Source: Channallabes apus (taxonomy: Eukaryota > Chordata > Actinopteri > Siluriformes > Clariidae). Taken from it: 64,000 nt of DNA. The notes under the pieces are model-generated. The model was given only the letters and a program-made list of their open reading frames with translations. It made no database searches and was not told the origin of the DNA. A program made the translations under genes and the position numbers. The stretch spans positions 12,740,646 to 12,804,645 of the forward strand of contig CM060127.1 of the NCBI GenBank assembly GCA_030522415.1, written 5' to 3'. Each line of letters begins with the position of its first letter. The first letter of the stretch is position 1. This document shows, in pieces, positions 10,928 to 21,635 of this stretch.

Positions 10928-11630
10928 TGAAATCTGAAAGTTAGAAATGCATGCAAGCTACCATCACCTTGCTTCTCGGACATAGCCTTAGAAATTGTTT
11001 TTTTTAACTGTAATTAAAACAATAATAATAATAACTTAAAAAAAAAAATTATACAGTGTGAAAGTGTTTGTGCTTGTGGACTGACAGCTTGTCCTGTGCC
11101 CCGAGTCCCCTGGGAGAAGCCTGAGTGTAAGAGAGAGATTACTTGAAATCTTCCTCTCAATCATCACCTGGTATAAACATTATCCACTTCAATAAAAATG
11201 TTCCTGCTTGTCTTCATCCTGACAGATAATACTTATAAAGCAGGCTGTTCAAACCGACATTTGTTCCTTAGTATTCATCCCAAATCTAACGTCCTCGAGT
11301 GACAGGTTGTTGTGAAGAGCGTTAGCACGGCACCAGGGGTCTCTATAAATAAGCGGAGCTTAGCTTCCATTACACTTTGTGTCCTTGTTGTGATTACGGT
11401 GGCTTTGGCCTGTCACACACCCGGGCTCATCCGGCACTCGGCCCCTTGAAGCACGCTAATAGCTCTCTTTTAGGGATTTGTGCGACGCAGTGGAAATCCT
11501 GTGTGAAATCAGACGCAGCTACGAGAACAAAAGTGCACCGCGTTTCCGGGCACCTTGTCGTGCATTTCTACTTAACAGTTCATGGTTTAATTGTTTAAAG
11601 AGAGAGAGAGGTATAAAATATTCAGCATAT

Positions 11631-11636
<6 letters not shown>
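10928..11636. other. Unassigned stretch
   Basis: No coding similarity is recognised. 11300-11600 is less AT-rich and looks single-copy; an ORF at 11377-11598 has no family features. Confidence 0.3.

Positions 11637-11665
<29 letters not shown>
11637..11665. repeat. (TA)n microsatellite at SINE insertion point
   Basis: A TA run directly precedes the V-SINE head and a second TA run (12052-12064) follows its GAAT tail, so the SINE probably inserted within a TA repeat. Confidence 0.9.
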
Positions 11666-11666
<1 letters not shown>

Positions 11667-12050
11667 GGGTTGCACGGTGGTGTAGTGGTTAGCACTGTCG
11701 CCTTGCACCGCCAGGGTCTGGGTTCGATTCCCCGGCCAGGCTCGATTCCCGTCTCTGTGTGCATGGAGTTTGCATGTTCTCCCCGTGCTTGGTGGGTTTC
11801 CTCCGGGTACTCCGGTTTCCTCCCACAGTCCAAAGATATGCAGGTTAGGCTAATTGACATTCCAAATTGCCTGTAGTGTGTGAATGAGTGTGTGTATGTG
11901 AGTATGTGTGTGTGCCCTGCGATGGATTGGCACCCTGTCCAGGGTGTACCCCGCCTTGTGCTCTAAGTTTCCTGGGATAGGCTCCAGGTCCCCCGCGACC
12001 CTGTATATAAGGATAAAGCGGTACAGAAAATGAATGAATGAATGAATGAA
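11666..12050 (+). mobile_element. V-SINE, full-length reference copy
   Basis: The best copy in the window. The tRNA-like head (GGTGTAGTGGTTAGCACTGT as A-box region, GGTTCGATTCC as B box) supplies an internal pol III promoter. Next come the central V-domain (CATGGAGTTTGCATGTTCTC, GGGTACTCCGGTTTCCTCC, CACAGTCCAAAGATATGCAG), a variable GTGTGT region, the block CCTGCGATGGATTGGCACC, and the tail GACCCTGTATATAAGG, AAAGCGGTACAGAAAATG with (GAAT)n. It is about 385 bp long. Confidence 0.92.
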
Positions 12051-12059
12051 TATATATAT

Positions 12060-12890
12060 ATATAGGCCAACATGAATATGTCGTAAAATTTTTTGCCCGA
12101 AGTGTGCCCTGGCTTCTACGGCGGCGTGAAATGACAAGCTATTCCGTACACTGATTCCATCTATAAGTGACGCATGCAAGGCGATTTATGTGCGCATTCG
12201 GATTTCAACATCGCATTAAGATGCATGTGAACCTGAACCTCACTGCTCAGTGGAGAAACACATGGCGGAGCAGCGACCCATAAATTAATAAACAGACATC
12301 GCTGCAGATGTTCCTTTATCCAGCCCTGTACTGAATGTGTGTGTTTGAGTAATGCACAGATATCTGTCCAACAGTAACAACCGGATAGAAAGGAACTCTT
12401 TATCTATCACCAATTCAATGCAAAAATACCTGTAAAGAACCTGATCCGGAGAGAGTGACGATTATTAACACGTCATATTTCTGCCAGCCTCAGGACTTTT
12501 AAAAGAGCTCTGCACAAAAAAGCTAACTTTTTATTATGTTAAAAAATGTTTATGCATCAGGCAGTAGGACGGGGAGCTGAAATGGAAGCTATTTGTGGTG
12601 TGAAAACAATATAAACTCCAAAATACTAAACTGATTAAGGAACTAATGCATCTAGGTTCAAAACATCAGGATAAAGCGGCGATTATGATGCATTCGTGGC
12701 TCCTGCAGTGGAAAAACACAAAGATGAAAACCTTGTCCCAGAACTGACAAGTCCGGTAAAAAATTAGTGGTAATTAATTAGGTTTAGCCAGCATGGCCAC
12801 TTTTCTTGCTTCTGCGTGTTTACGAGCTAACTAACTAGCTATCACACATCTTATAATTGAGTATTCATTTGGTTAACCCCTATGGGGACA
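12060..12890. other. Unassigned stretch
   Basis: No recognisable coding, RNA or transposon features. Confidence 0.3.
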
Positions 12891-13639
12891 ATGTTGGCAC
12901 CCAGTATTGACATTAGCCTAATATATGTGGGTATGTACAGTATGTATATGTAATCAGGTGAGTGAAGAAGTAAAAGCAATTGACATTTACAGAAGACTTC
13001 AAACACAGTATGGTGATGAGACTCTTAAGCTCTATTCCCTACAGGATTTGTATTATCTGGGGACCTCTTGTGATTTGCAACAATTTCGGAGGTTGTCTGC
13101 AGTGTTGGGTGTAACCATTCGCCCACATTTAAGTGCTCAGTTCTTCAGTTATTTTTTCAAAAATGTAATCCATTATTTAGACGATTTATGTAATCCGTGA
13201 GCCAGACCCCAGTGAAAAAAAATGCACTTTAGTGTATTACAAATATATTGAAATCCTCGATAATACACTGCTAATATACTAACAAAAAGTTGTACCATCA
13301 GTTAATATATAAAAAGTATACTAACATCATGCTTTTACCAAATTTTGGAATTAAACTTTAAATATACTTAAAAATAATTGTATTATAGTACACGTTCCAA
13401 AGATATATTATTTGAAAATATACTTTAAGTGAAAGGCTGGTCTAATTTCCAAAGTATACTTATTTAAACTTGTTTTTCAATATATTTTTGGTATATTTTT
13501 TAAAAATATGCTCGAAATAATCATTGTACAAATGTACAGAAAGTATATATTAGAATACAAATTTTAATATACGGTAGTCTCAGTATATTATCAGTTAAAT
13601 GTAAATGTACTTATTAATATGTACTTATATTGAGTGCAC

Positions 13640-14040
13640 TACTCTCTCGTGCGCGTGCTTTTAGACTCGTTTTTGCACGCTGAATCTCTCCCTCGCACGC
13701 GCGCGATCTCAAACTCGTTCCTGCGCGCTCAAAATCACTTTTGCCGTTCAAGATAATTTATGTTTTTACTCCTCACTCTTCTGTCCGCTCACTGTCATAA
13801 AGCTACACACAAACTGCAGCAGCGTTGTGGACTTTGCGACTATTCCAGCCAACCGGAGACTAGACTGCGCCCCACCAGCCAATCAGAGCTAGAGGCGGGC
13901 AGATTCGGACTGTCCGTTCTCTGATTGGCTCCCCAGTTCTCCACTTCTAGTTTGAATTAACGGCTGATGGTGCATCATCGCGTGCGTTAGTTTGTATCGT
14001 TATTATTTTATTTTCATCGGCATAAGGTAAATTTAACGGT
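13640..14040 (+). promoter_or_regulatory. Promoter-like GC-rich segment inside TIR element
   Basis: A CpG-rich island (CGTGCGCGTGC, CGCACGCGCGCG, CTGCGCGC) is followed by CCAAT at 13879-13883 and an inverted CCAAT (ATTGG, 13924-13928) about 45 bp apart, then ATAAG/GTAAAT at about 14022-14032, which resembles a splice donor. Together these look like a TATA-less promoter and first exon carried by the element. No downstream coding exon is visible. Confidence 0.35.
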
Positions 14041-14474
14041 TTTAAATTAAGTACATACTTTAATCTATAGTTTGTATTGTCTGTGTTGTTGATAATGTGT
14101 TATGTACTTTGCTTGTGGTATAATGGCTCCGTAGCTCTCGGCCTGTTTTCAGTCTCTGTGTAACAGAATCAACACACCAGGTTTAAACTAATACTGTACC
14201 TGTAGATTCTAATACTAATGTCTGTCTGTGTTCACACACCAGGTTATATTTTAGTTTGTGTGTTTGTAAGACAACCTGATGTTTTGTTGAGCACAAATAA
14301 ACTATAGTAGTGCTTTTTTGTAACCTTGTGCAAATTAAATCTGTTGAACTCATGAATAAAATCTGCCTCATAATTACTGATGTAATGCTTTTCAAAAACA
14401 TGTTATAGTGTAGAAAATGCATTTAGCATATCCTAAACACTTAATGTACTGGTAACACATTTGCAGTACAGTAT

Positions 14475-14772
14475 TGTGGGCGAGGCTGCGGTTTGCGACC
14501 GTCATGCCTTGCGGGAGGTGTTCTTTTTGTGTTCACCCTGTTTGGGACGTGTGTTTAGGTTAGTGGCTTCGGCCAAGTTTGAGTATGTGTACATGTGTGC
14601 TATCTCTATGTGTGTATGTGCTGCATTCTGCTACCGGTCTCCAGTTCTAGCTAATAGCTGAATATTTGTGTGCGCGCGTGCTGGTTAAATAAACTTCTCC
14701 CAGTCATTACATTGGGTAGCCACCAAACTCACTCGTCCTCCAAGATCCCTGCTGGCGTCGAAAAACGCTACA
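14475..14772 (+). mobile_element. Candidate solo LTR (298 bp)
   Basis: Starts TGTGGGCGAGG and ends AACGCTACA, with GTAT on both sides (14471-14474 and 14773-14776) as a 4 bp target duplication. It has an AATAAA signal near 14688 in the expected position. No internal retroelement sequence is nearby, consistent with LTR-LTR recombination. A 4 bp duplication suits Gypsy-type elements. Orientation is inferred from the polyadenylation signal. Confidence 0.6.
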
Positions 14773-15967
14773 GTATTATAGAAGGTTGTGTGTACTCTAT
14801 GATACAATAAAGTATATTTGTATTAACCACAAAGTGTACTTTTATAGTATTTGTAAGTGTCTAGAAGTATAACAGCATGCTACTGCTGCAATAAGAATAT
14901 ACTCATAGTATATTAATCATGTATTTGTAATACAGTAAAAATAGCTGTAATGTACTTATAATACATTAAATATATACATAAATTGTATTAATAATACTGT
15001 CAGGTATGTACGTTAGTACACACACAGCCATATACTTTAAGTGTACTAAAGTATACTTATAGTTGTTCCACTTTAGCACACAAAAGTACTGTATACTTAA
15101 TACACTTAAAATTGTGCTTTTGTACAATTTAATTACAACTTAAATACACTTAGTTCAAAATTAGTTGTTCCAAAATAGCAAACTTCAAGTACAGTATACT
15201 AGTCATTAGTCTGGAGCAAGTACATTTAAGTATGCTTTGGCACGCTAGGATTTAATATACTTAGCATACTTTTTTTTTTACTTGGGGACAGCAGTTGTTC
15301 CCAATCTGTTAGTGTATGTGTGAAATTCGTCCTACAAGCCCCGCCCCCGATAACCTGCCCCCCTCTGTTATTCCTGCTGTTATACCCCTATCTTACATAT
15401 GAGGTTTGACTATGCGAGGGCCAACGCGCGGAAAGATGTAAACCTAATCACAGAGCCAAAACTCGCAGTGAATCATGATGAACCGTGAACTGTGCAACCG
15501 GGGTATTATTACTGTAGTTAACAGATTATGGGCCAAACTTCGCTGAGTGATGATGGTAGAATAATTATAAAGGTCTTGACTAAAACAACATGCATGAGGA
15601 ATCACAAAGGAGTTTTCATTTTCTGCAATGGAAAAGGACTCTAACAAGTTACTTTTATCAGAAAGTAACGCAATAATGTAACTGATTACTTTTCAATGAC
15701 AGTAATTTTGTAATGTAATTAGTTACTTTAAAAAGTAACGTCCCCCAACACTGATTGTCTGTGATCTTAATCCCGTGTGAATTTGTAGAATAAAAATGAC
15801 CTACCATATTCCGCCGAACACTGAGGTCCTGTGATAATATTAGTCCTGTGGTTTAGCCGCAGTAAACATCTCTTTAAAGAAGGCAGTATGTCGGTAAATG
15901 AGAATCCCGGCTGAGGTGGCTCGGAGCTGTGCAGTCGTGAACTTTTTGAATATTCAGCGACTGGTAC

Positions 15968-16322
15968 GACCGAGGCGGCACGGTGTTGTAGTGTCGCCTT
16001 GTACCACTAGAGTCTGAGTTCGATTCCAGTCCAGGCTCGATTCCCGTCTCTGTGTGCATGGAGTTTGCATGTTCTCCCCGTGCTTGGTGGGTTTCCTCTG
16101 GGTACTCTGATTTCCTCCCACAGTCCAAATATATGCAGGTTAGGCTAACTGGTTTAGTATAGGCTAAATTCCCACATAGCCTGTAGTGTGTATGTGTGCG
16201 ATGGATTGGCACTCTGTCCAGGGTGTCCCCTGCCTCATGCCCTAAGTATCCTGGAATAGGCTTCAGGTCCCCGCGACCCTGAATACAGGATAAAGCGGTA
16301 TAGAAGATGAGTGAGTGAGTGG
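15968..16322 (+). mobile_element. V-SINE inserted in mariner
   Basis: Head GGCGGCACGGTGTTGTAGTG, V-domain GCATGGAGTTTGCATGTTCT and CACAGTCCAAATATATGCAG, then tail GACCCTGAATACAGG, AAAGCGGTATAGAAGATG with GAGT repeats. It breaks the mariner at its CAGTGAGTGG region; decayed flanking similarity (CAGCGACTGGTAC / GAGTGAGTGGAAC) may be the target duplication. Confidence 0.85.
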
Positions 16323-16597
16323 AACACTCGATCCCTATAAATCAACGGAAACCTTTTCACCACTGTGCAGAATAGATGCATTTGTCTGTGGGAACTGTAC
16401 ACCCAATCGTTCACCAACACCACTTGCACATTACAGGAACTCGGCTGCGAGTTATTGCCACATACCACATACTGTACAGTCCTGACCTCGCGTCAAGCCA
16501 TTTCCACAGATTTGTGCCATTACAGGGGTTCCTGGGAGGCCAGCATTTTAGACGTGACACAGGCAGTCCAATCATGACTCCGGTATACTGAGAAAAC

Positions 16598-16735
16598 TCA
16601 AATTCAAATTTTATTTGTCACATACACAGTCATACACAGTCATACACAGTACGATATGTAGTGAAATGCTTACACGACTGCCTGTGACCTTAAAATTTTT
16701 AAAAACAATTTACAAGAAGTAAGAGGATTGGAAAA
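16598..16735 (+). mobile_element. Short dispersed repeat inserted in mariner
   Basis: Begins AAATTCAAATTTTATTTGTC and has CATACACAGTCATACACAGT and GTGAAATGCTTACACGACTG, a motif set that is widespread in teleost genomes. It interrupts mariner sequence between GAGAAAACTC and ATTTTCTACC; a GAAAA on both sides may be the target duplication. I cannot name the family. Confidence 0.6.
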
Positions 16736-16905
16736 ATTTTCTACCTTGAGGGTATGCAAGCCATAGTGAAACTCTTGGATAAGTGCATTAGTGTAGCAGG
16801 GGATCATATAGAGAAATAAAGGAGAATTAAAGTTTTTACTTTCATAACTGTACTGTATACTGTTATTCTGCACAATAAAACGTCCCGGTTTGACTTGAAT
16901 GCTTC

Positions 16906-17756
16906 TTGTAAAAACAATAATAGGATCAGTATTGGGTGGGGAGGTCAAGGGGTTGCTCAGGGCCACGAAATGTTCAGAAATATGTGTGTATGTACTAGAG
17001 AGAATGTACAGTTGTGGATTTTTGATAACAGTCCAATGAGCAGTCTTGGAAATGTCAAGCTATCTAAAACATTAGGTCAACTTGAGATATATTTTGTGCA
17101 TTTGGCATACGATTTATCTGAAATGAAATACGAGTGAGGGAGAAATATATCTATACTGCTAAGCTCTACTTTGCCATTTCCTTTCTGTACGTTATACAGT
17201 ATAAAACACATCGACACACACAGTACATAAACCCCCCCAAGCCTTGCCGTTAATGTTTGCGTAAGTTCTACACCTTTCATTCTTGACTTCGCCTTATTGT
17301 TCAGTGCTTTACCTGTGAATGACCCAGCACATGGATTCACACTATTTCCTGGAGTTTCATTTGTTAAACAGGCACACAAGTTTCAGCAACCGTAAAACAA
17401 AATCCTCCATGCTCATTAAAATCTTTCCTTTGGAATACAGCATGTCTACCATTAGTGCCTACAGTATGATGACGGCTACACAGCTGTGACTTACATAACT
17501 GTCTGAATTTGTGTTCAGCACAAAGTTGGGAAAGAAAGTGGGATAAAACATACAAAACAATGCAATTCAAGCACTCCAACATCCGATTCATCTCATATAG
17601 ACAGTGTATGGCTAAAGGATTTCAATCACCAAAGAGATCTGCACTGTCTAGTCGTAAATATAGCCAAGTTTATTAGACTCACTACGTTTAATCTCAGCTT
17701 TGTGCTATTGTGTAAAATATTCTGGTCGCAAGTTTCAGAATATCAAAAGATGCAAT
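16906..17756. other. Unassigned stretch
   Basis: No coding, RNA or transposon features recognised. Confidence 0.3.
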
Positions 17757-17764
17757 CTCGGTAT

Positions 17765-18302
17765 TAGAGACCTGCACTCCCGCGGGAAAAATTTGATGGG
17801 TGAATTCAGGTGCGGGCGGGAAGGTCCTCATGTATGTGTGGGATGCGGGAGAATAACATTAATCGCGGGACTCCCGCAAAATGGAATTATCTTAAAATTT
17901 ATTTATTTTTAAACAAATACTGTATCATTTATCTACCCAGTAGCTGTTCTATACTCAATTGCTCCCCGCCCCCCGCTCAGCGCCACGGTACATACCCCCC
18001 CCCGCCCACTCATACCCCCCAGTCCAACCCCCTATCCCCCCCCCCGCTCAGTGCCACGCTACCCCCCAGTCCCACCCCCGCCCTGGTCAGCGCCACTTCC
18101 CTAAAAATATATTAAATAAATAAAACTACTTACATGTTTACGTGCGGGATTTTTGCGGGCAGGAGCGGGTCAAAACTTGAATACTGTGGGCGGGAGCGGG
18201 AGAAAATAATATATATTTTTGCGGGAGCGGGCGGGAGCGGGACAGAATGTTGCGGGAGCCGGCGGGAGCGGGACGGAAAAATCCATCCCGCGCAGGTCTC
18301 TA
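17765..18302. mobile_element. hAT-type MITE with perfect 8 bp duplication
   Basis: Inverted ends TAGAGACCTGCACTCCCGCG (17765) and CCCGCGCAGGTCTCTA (18287-18302). An exact CTCGGTAT flanks both sides (17757-17764 and 18303-18310). The 538 bp interior has no ORF of note. It contains a C-rich tract (17960-18090) and repeated GCGGGAGCGG motifs near the right end, with ATCCATCCCGC mirrored on the left as GGGAAAAATTTGATGG. Non-autonomous. Confidence 0.88.
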
Positions 18303-18673
18303 CTCGGTATTGCGAATAAGGATTTATTTAGGAAGATAAAACAAAGCAAGCAATACAATGCAAGATGAGCGAAATAAAAAAATTTTTTTTACTTGATAAA
18401 CGAGCAAGGTCTTGAAAAAAAGAGTTGTACACATGTGATTTGTCTGCTGAGCGTCACGTGATTACAACTGAGTTCTTCTTTTTCTCGATCGCACTGAGGG
18501 ATTGTGGGTAATCATCTCCCAAGCTCAGTCTCAGTGCACGTGCGTCACTCTTATAGTCAACAACCATGCGCACATGTGATGAAAAAGGTTAAAAAGCCTG
18601 ATGCAGTGTGTGAGATGAATGCGAAAACGCAATGTCACATTTCTGTGAAATCTTCAACAGGAGGCAAGAGTTA

Positions 18674-18990
18674 GGGCCTCCGAGTGGCGCAGTGGTAAAG
18701 TGCTCGCCCTATCGTCCGGAGAGCGCTGGTTCGGTTCCTGGGTGACGCTGTAACTTCTAGAGAGAGCTCATTGGCCGAGCTCTCTCAGAGGGGAGGGATG
18801 AGAGGTACTTAGTGCTCCCAATCAAAAAGATTCGGAGGAAACACGTGATAGTCTTCGGCCCTCCCGACTGAGTGGTAGTAGTAGCCTTAATGTGGGAGTC
18901 TTCTAGTGACGGGGAGGAATTGGACACGACTACATTAGGGAGAAAATCGGGAAAAAATCCAAAATAATAATAATGATAATTTAAAAAAAG
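18674..18990 (+). mobile_element. tRNA-derived SINE with 14 bp target duplication
   Basis: The tRNA-like head GGGCCTCCGAGTGGCGCAGT followed by GCGCTGGTTCGGTTCC gives A and B box-like promoter elements. A body of about 200 bp ends in GGACACGACTACATTAGGG, GAGAAAATCGGG and an AAT/A-rich tail. GGAGGCAAGAGTTA (18660-18673) and GGAGGCAAGTGTTA (18990-19003) are the target duplication with one mismatch. It is unrelated in body and tail to the V-SINEs and L2-tailed SINEs here. Confidence 0.85.
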
Positions 18991-19169
18991 GAGGCAAGTG
19001 TTATTAGAGACATTCCTTGTTAAAGTCGCACAAACCAACAGAAAAGAGGTGGAAGAGGAGGGGCAACTGTGTAGGACGACTTTCACACGCTTTCGGAACG
19101 AATTATGCTCGCGATCCAAGGTTTATAATGTTGCCAGATTTTTAAGAAGGTCTATGGGGTCCAATGTAA

Positions 19170-19890
19170 CCAAAGGGTAACCTCCGGTTCTAAAAAAAAA
19201 TAAAATAAAATAAAGTCTGTGCAAAAATGTGCAGTTTTAATGGCTCCAGAAGCGAGTCAATCCAAATAAACCCCATATTTAAATGTCCAGATTTAAAGTG
19301 GAAATAAACATGTTTACAGCCTGGTACAAAAAAAAAAAAAAAGTTTTGGTCTCCATAGCTAGATTTTTCATGTACTGTATAACAACTATGAAGGGAGGTG
19401 TTTTTTTTTTTGTAACTCAATTAAAAAAGACATTAAGCCATAAAATTGTGCATACTTTTAGGCAAGGGTGATTTGTACTGTGCATTGCGTTGCAGGTTTT
19501 AAACCACTAGCTGGAATTGTTCGAATAATGTGTAGGGTATGGATGACAGAGTTCAATCATATGCAAAGTAAGTAACATTAGTATATAAACTAATGTTGGA
19601 CACCATAGTATTTTAGCTAGGCTAAAGCTAAGATATCCATCTTTGCAGTAACTGAGGTAAGTTGGCGTTCTCCAACCAACAACAAGGCTCTGTTTGTTCT
19701 GCCCCTGTGGTCGATTTATGGATTAACCGGGGTTTAGGTGGAGTCAGTTCCTGCCAAGATGGCGACCAAAGCTCCCACAGTTTCAACTTCAAAAACCGCT
19801 CTGCAGAAAACCTATGAGAAATGTCACTTAGGGTTTATCCGGTCACTTTTATACAGTCTGTGATCGGAATACAACACATCTAAGGCAATT
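19170..19890. repeat. Probable dispersed repeat remnant
   Basis: Segments such as TTTTAATGGCTCCAGAAGC (19233-19251), AATAAACATGTTTACAGCCT (19304-19323) and GTTTTGGTCTCCATAGCTAG resemble a repeat I know to be common in cyprinid-type fish genomes. No ends or duplications were found, and there is no coding content. Confidence 0.4.
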
Positions 19891-20527
19891 AGTGGCGAGT
19901 AAATGAGACAATCTCTGGTATTTGATGACTAAGTGTGGGAAAGGGCCAGTGGGATGCCTTTTCCTGTAAAGGTAAGCACTTGTTGTTTATTAACAATACT
20001 ACCAGAGTCTTTAACAAATCCTAGGAGTCTGGCGTGCGAAACGGTCTACTAATAGACGCCCAGTAGAGAAGCTTTCAAAATTCCACCTCAGGATCCAAGC
20101 CTGTAGATATGACTTGAAATCAACACACTCACCAAATGTAGGTGCGATCTGGCACGCAAAGTTAATTTACCCGTGGGTTTGGCAGGCAATCTGTATATCT
20201 TGAATTTTATTCTATTTGGAGTACAAATGCATTTTCTCGGTCTGTGTCATAGCTTAATATGCAAATTGCGATTCTTTTTTGGGGGGGTTTAACCTCAAGA
20301 AGAATTGATACGGAAAAGACTAACTAGAAAAAACTTCGGTGCCAAATAAATTAAGTCAAAACACTACAACATGAACAAAAGGGAATGAATATATTTTTTA
20401 TGGATATGTAGTTTTGGCTTAACTCATCTAACTCATCTACAAAACAGTATGTGTAGTTATTTGTAACAATTTGAAGAAATAATTGGTTAATCAGGGGCAG
20501 CTCTTAGGATAAGTAAAACAAATTCCT
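19891..20527. other. Unassigned stretch
   Basis: No recognisable features. Confidence 0.3.
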
Positions 20528-20856
20528 CTCATCTTCTATAACCGTTAATGAGGGTTGAAGGGGGCCTGGAGCTCATCTTGTGTCTTAGGGCACAAGGTGG
20601 GGTACATCCTGAACAGGGTGCCAATCTTGGGACACACACACAAACCCACATCCACCCTACGGGCAATTTGAGAATGCCAATCAGACTAACCTGCATTTCT
20701 TTGGAATGTGAAGGAAACCCGAGAACCCAGAGGAAACCCATAAAGCACAGGGAGAACATGCAAACTCCATGCACACAGACCCGAGGCAGGAATCAAACCC
20801 AGAACCTGGAGGTGCAAGGCGACCATGCCTACCTCTAAGACACCGTTCCGCCACAA
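20528..20856 (-). mobile_element. V-SINE copy
   Basis: The minus-strand head (TGGCGGAACGGTGTCTTAGA) with the V-domain and tail is in recognisable order; the + strand shows CAGACTAACCTGCATTTC, AGAGGAAACCCATAAAGCAC and GAACATGCAAACTCCATGCA. The tail end is at about 20528 (TCATCTTCTATAACCG). Diverged from the full copy. Confidence 0.85.
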
Positions 20857-21633
20857 AAAACAAATTGCATAATCAGAAGAAATAAAAGAAACAAAAATGC
20901 ATCTGAAAAAATGAAGTAAATTAGAGATTAAAGAAATAGTTTTTTTTTTTTTTACTAGAAATTGTCCTTGCTTGCCTGTGCAACGTCTTTCTTTTTTGTC
21001 TTTTTCCATAATTTTTTCTCATTTCGATTACTAGTATTTTCTTGTGAATTTTATTTCTTGTGTATCCTTGGTACAAATTAACCTCCACAATGTCCTAAGA
21101 TTTCCCACCCGCCTCTTTTTCTTTCACTTAAAACAAATATTCCAAAACAAGCAAAAATCTACTCAGCATAAACTCCTCTGTCCTAAAAGCTTCTTGTGTC
21201 CGTAAAAAAATTGACTGATCCTGCTGAAGTGCTTCTACTGAAGACACCTCTTACAGAAGATTTCACGTTATAAAAATCCATTAATTACGACCTTTAGATT
21301 ATGGAGCTTCCACTAGAGATGCACTGATCGATCTCCCTGTGCCTGGGTTTTAGTTTAATCCTCTGTGACCGGTGAGCGGCCAATCAGCTTCTGATATAAA
21401 CGATTACATGTCAATCATGCCTGAGTGACAAAAACGCATTCGCTGTCTTATCCTGAGACCATGAGTCTGAATCCCGCTGTAGCAATCTGCTCCCATTGCA
21501 CATGGGTGTGATTCACTCCCACATCAATCGTATCAGTGGTACGAGCCACTCACGTGCTTGTGTGATTCGTTCCTGCTCCTAACGGTGAGCGTGCAGCAGT
21601 TCAGGAAGCTCATGTCTTGCAGGAAGCAGGTGA
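20857..21633. other. Unassigned stretch
   Basis: AT-rich, with poly-T at 20940-20953. No features recognised. Confidence 0.3.
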
Positions 21634-21635
21634 TA

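Larger units (their letters stand above)
13207..15287. mobile_element. TIR transposon rich in TATACTT motifs, promoter-like interior
   Basis: Inverted ends CCCCAGTGAAAAAAAATGCA (13207) and TACTTTTTTTTTACTTGGGG-like (about 15264-15287). Both arms are full of TATACTT/AAGTATA motifs over several hundred bases. The interior (13640-14040) is GC-richer with CCAAT boxes. No transposase is recognised and no clear target duplication was found, so the superfamily is open. It also contains a solo LTR at 14475-14772. Confidence 0.6.
13100..15753. mobile_element. hAT-type non-autonomous transposon, itself invaded
   Basis: The ends CAGTGTTGGG (13100) and CCCCCAACACTG (15742-15753) are inverted. They are flanked by 8 bp GTTGTCTG (13092-13099) and ATTGTCTG (15754-15761), a target duplication with one mismatch, as expected of hAT. 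The right subterminal region has repeated AGTAAC/GTTACT motifs (15630-15740). No transposase remains; the arms are 13100-13206 and 15288-15753 and enclose another element. Confidence 0.75.
13037..15852. mobile_element. TIR transposon inserted in mariner, itself invaded
   Basis: The left end CCCTACAGGATTTGTATTAT (13037-13056) plus GGGGACCTC matches, inverted, the right end GAGGTCCTGTGATAATATTA (15823-15842) plus GTCCTGTGG. Matching blocks are ACAGGA, TATTATC and GGACCTC. A candidate TTA target duplication sits at 13025-13027 and 15853-15855, at the point where the mariner breaks, which would suit PIF/Harbinger, but about nine bases at the left edge are unexplained. Only short arms belong to this element; its centre is the hAT insertion. 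Confidence 0.55.
12950..16905 (+). mobile_element. Mariner-like element split by nested insertions (copies B and C as one)
   Basis: Mariner sequence is found in pieces, in order and on the same strand: 12950-13027 (VKAIDIYRRLQTQY, DETL), 15853-15967, 16323-16597 (CTPIVHQHHLHIT-like HTH, then PDLAS, FLGGQHF) and 16736-16905, ending in the TIR CGTCCCGGTTTGACTTG. The pieces fit together as the same deleted mariner as copy A, so I read them as one copy interrupted by a 2.8 kb TIR element, a V-SINE and a short dispersed repeat. The 5' TIR is not seen. Confidence 0.65.

Noticed and set aside
11670..11876. Recurrent ORFs with EFACSPRAWWVSSGYSGFLP-like peptide at many loci
   Set aside because: Chance frames through the V-SINE V-domain; they recur because the SINE recurs.
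18674..18745. Possible tRNA gene
   Set aside because: Head of a SINE with 14 bp target duplication.
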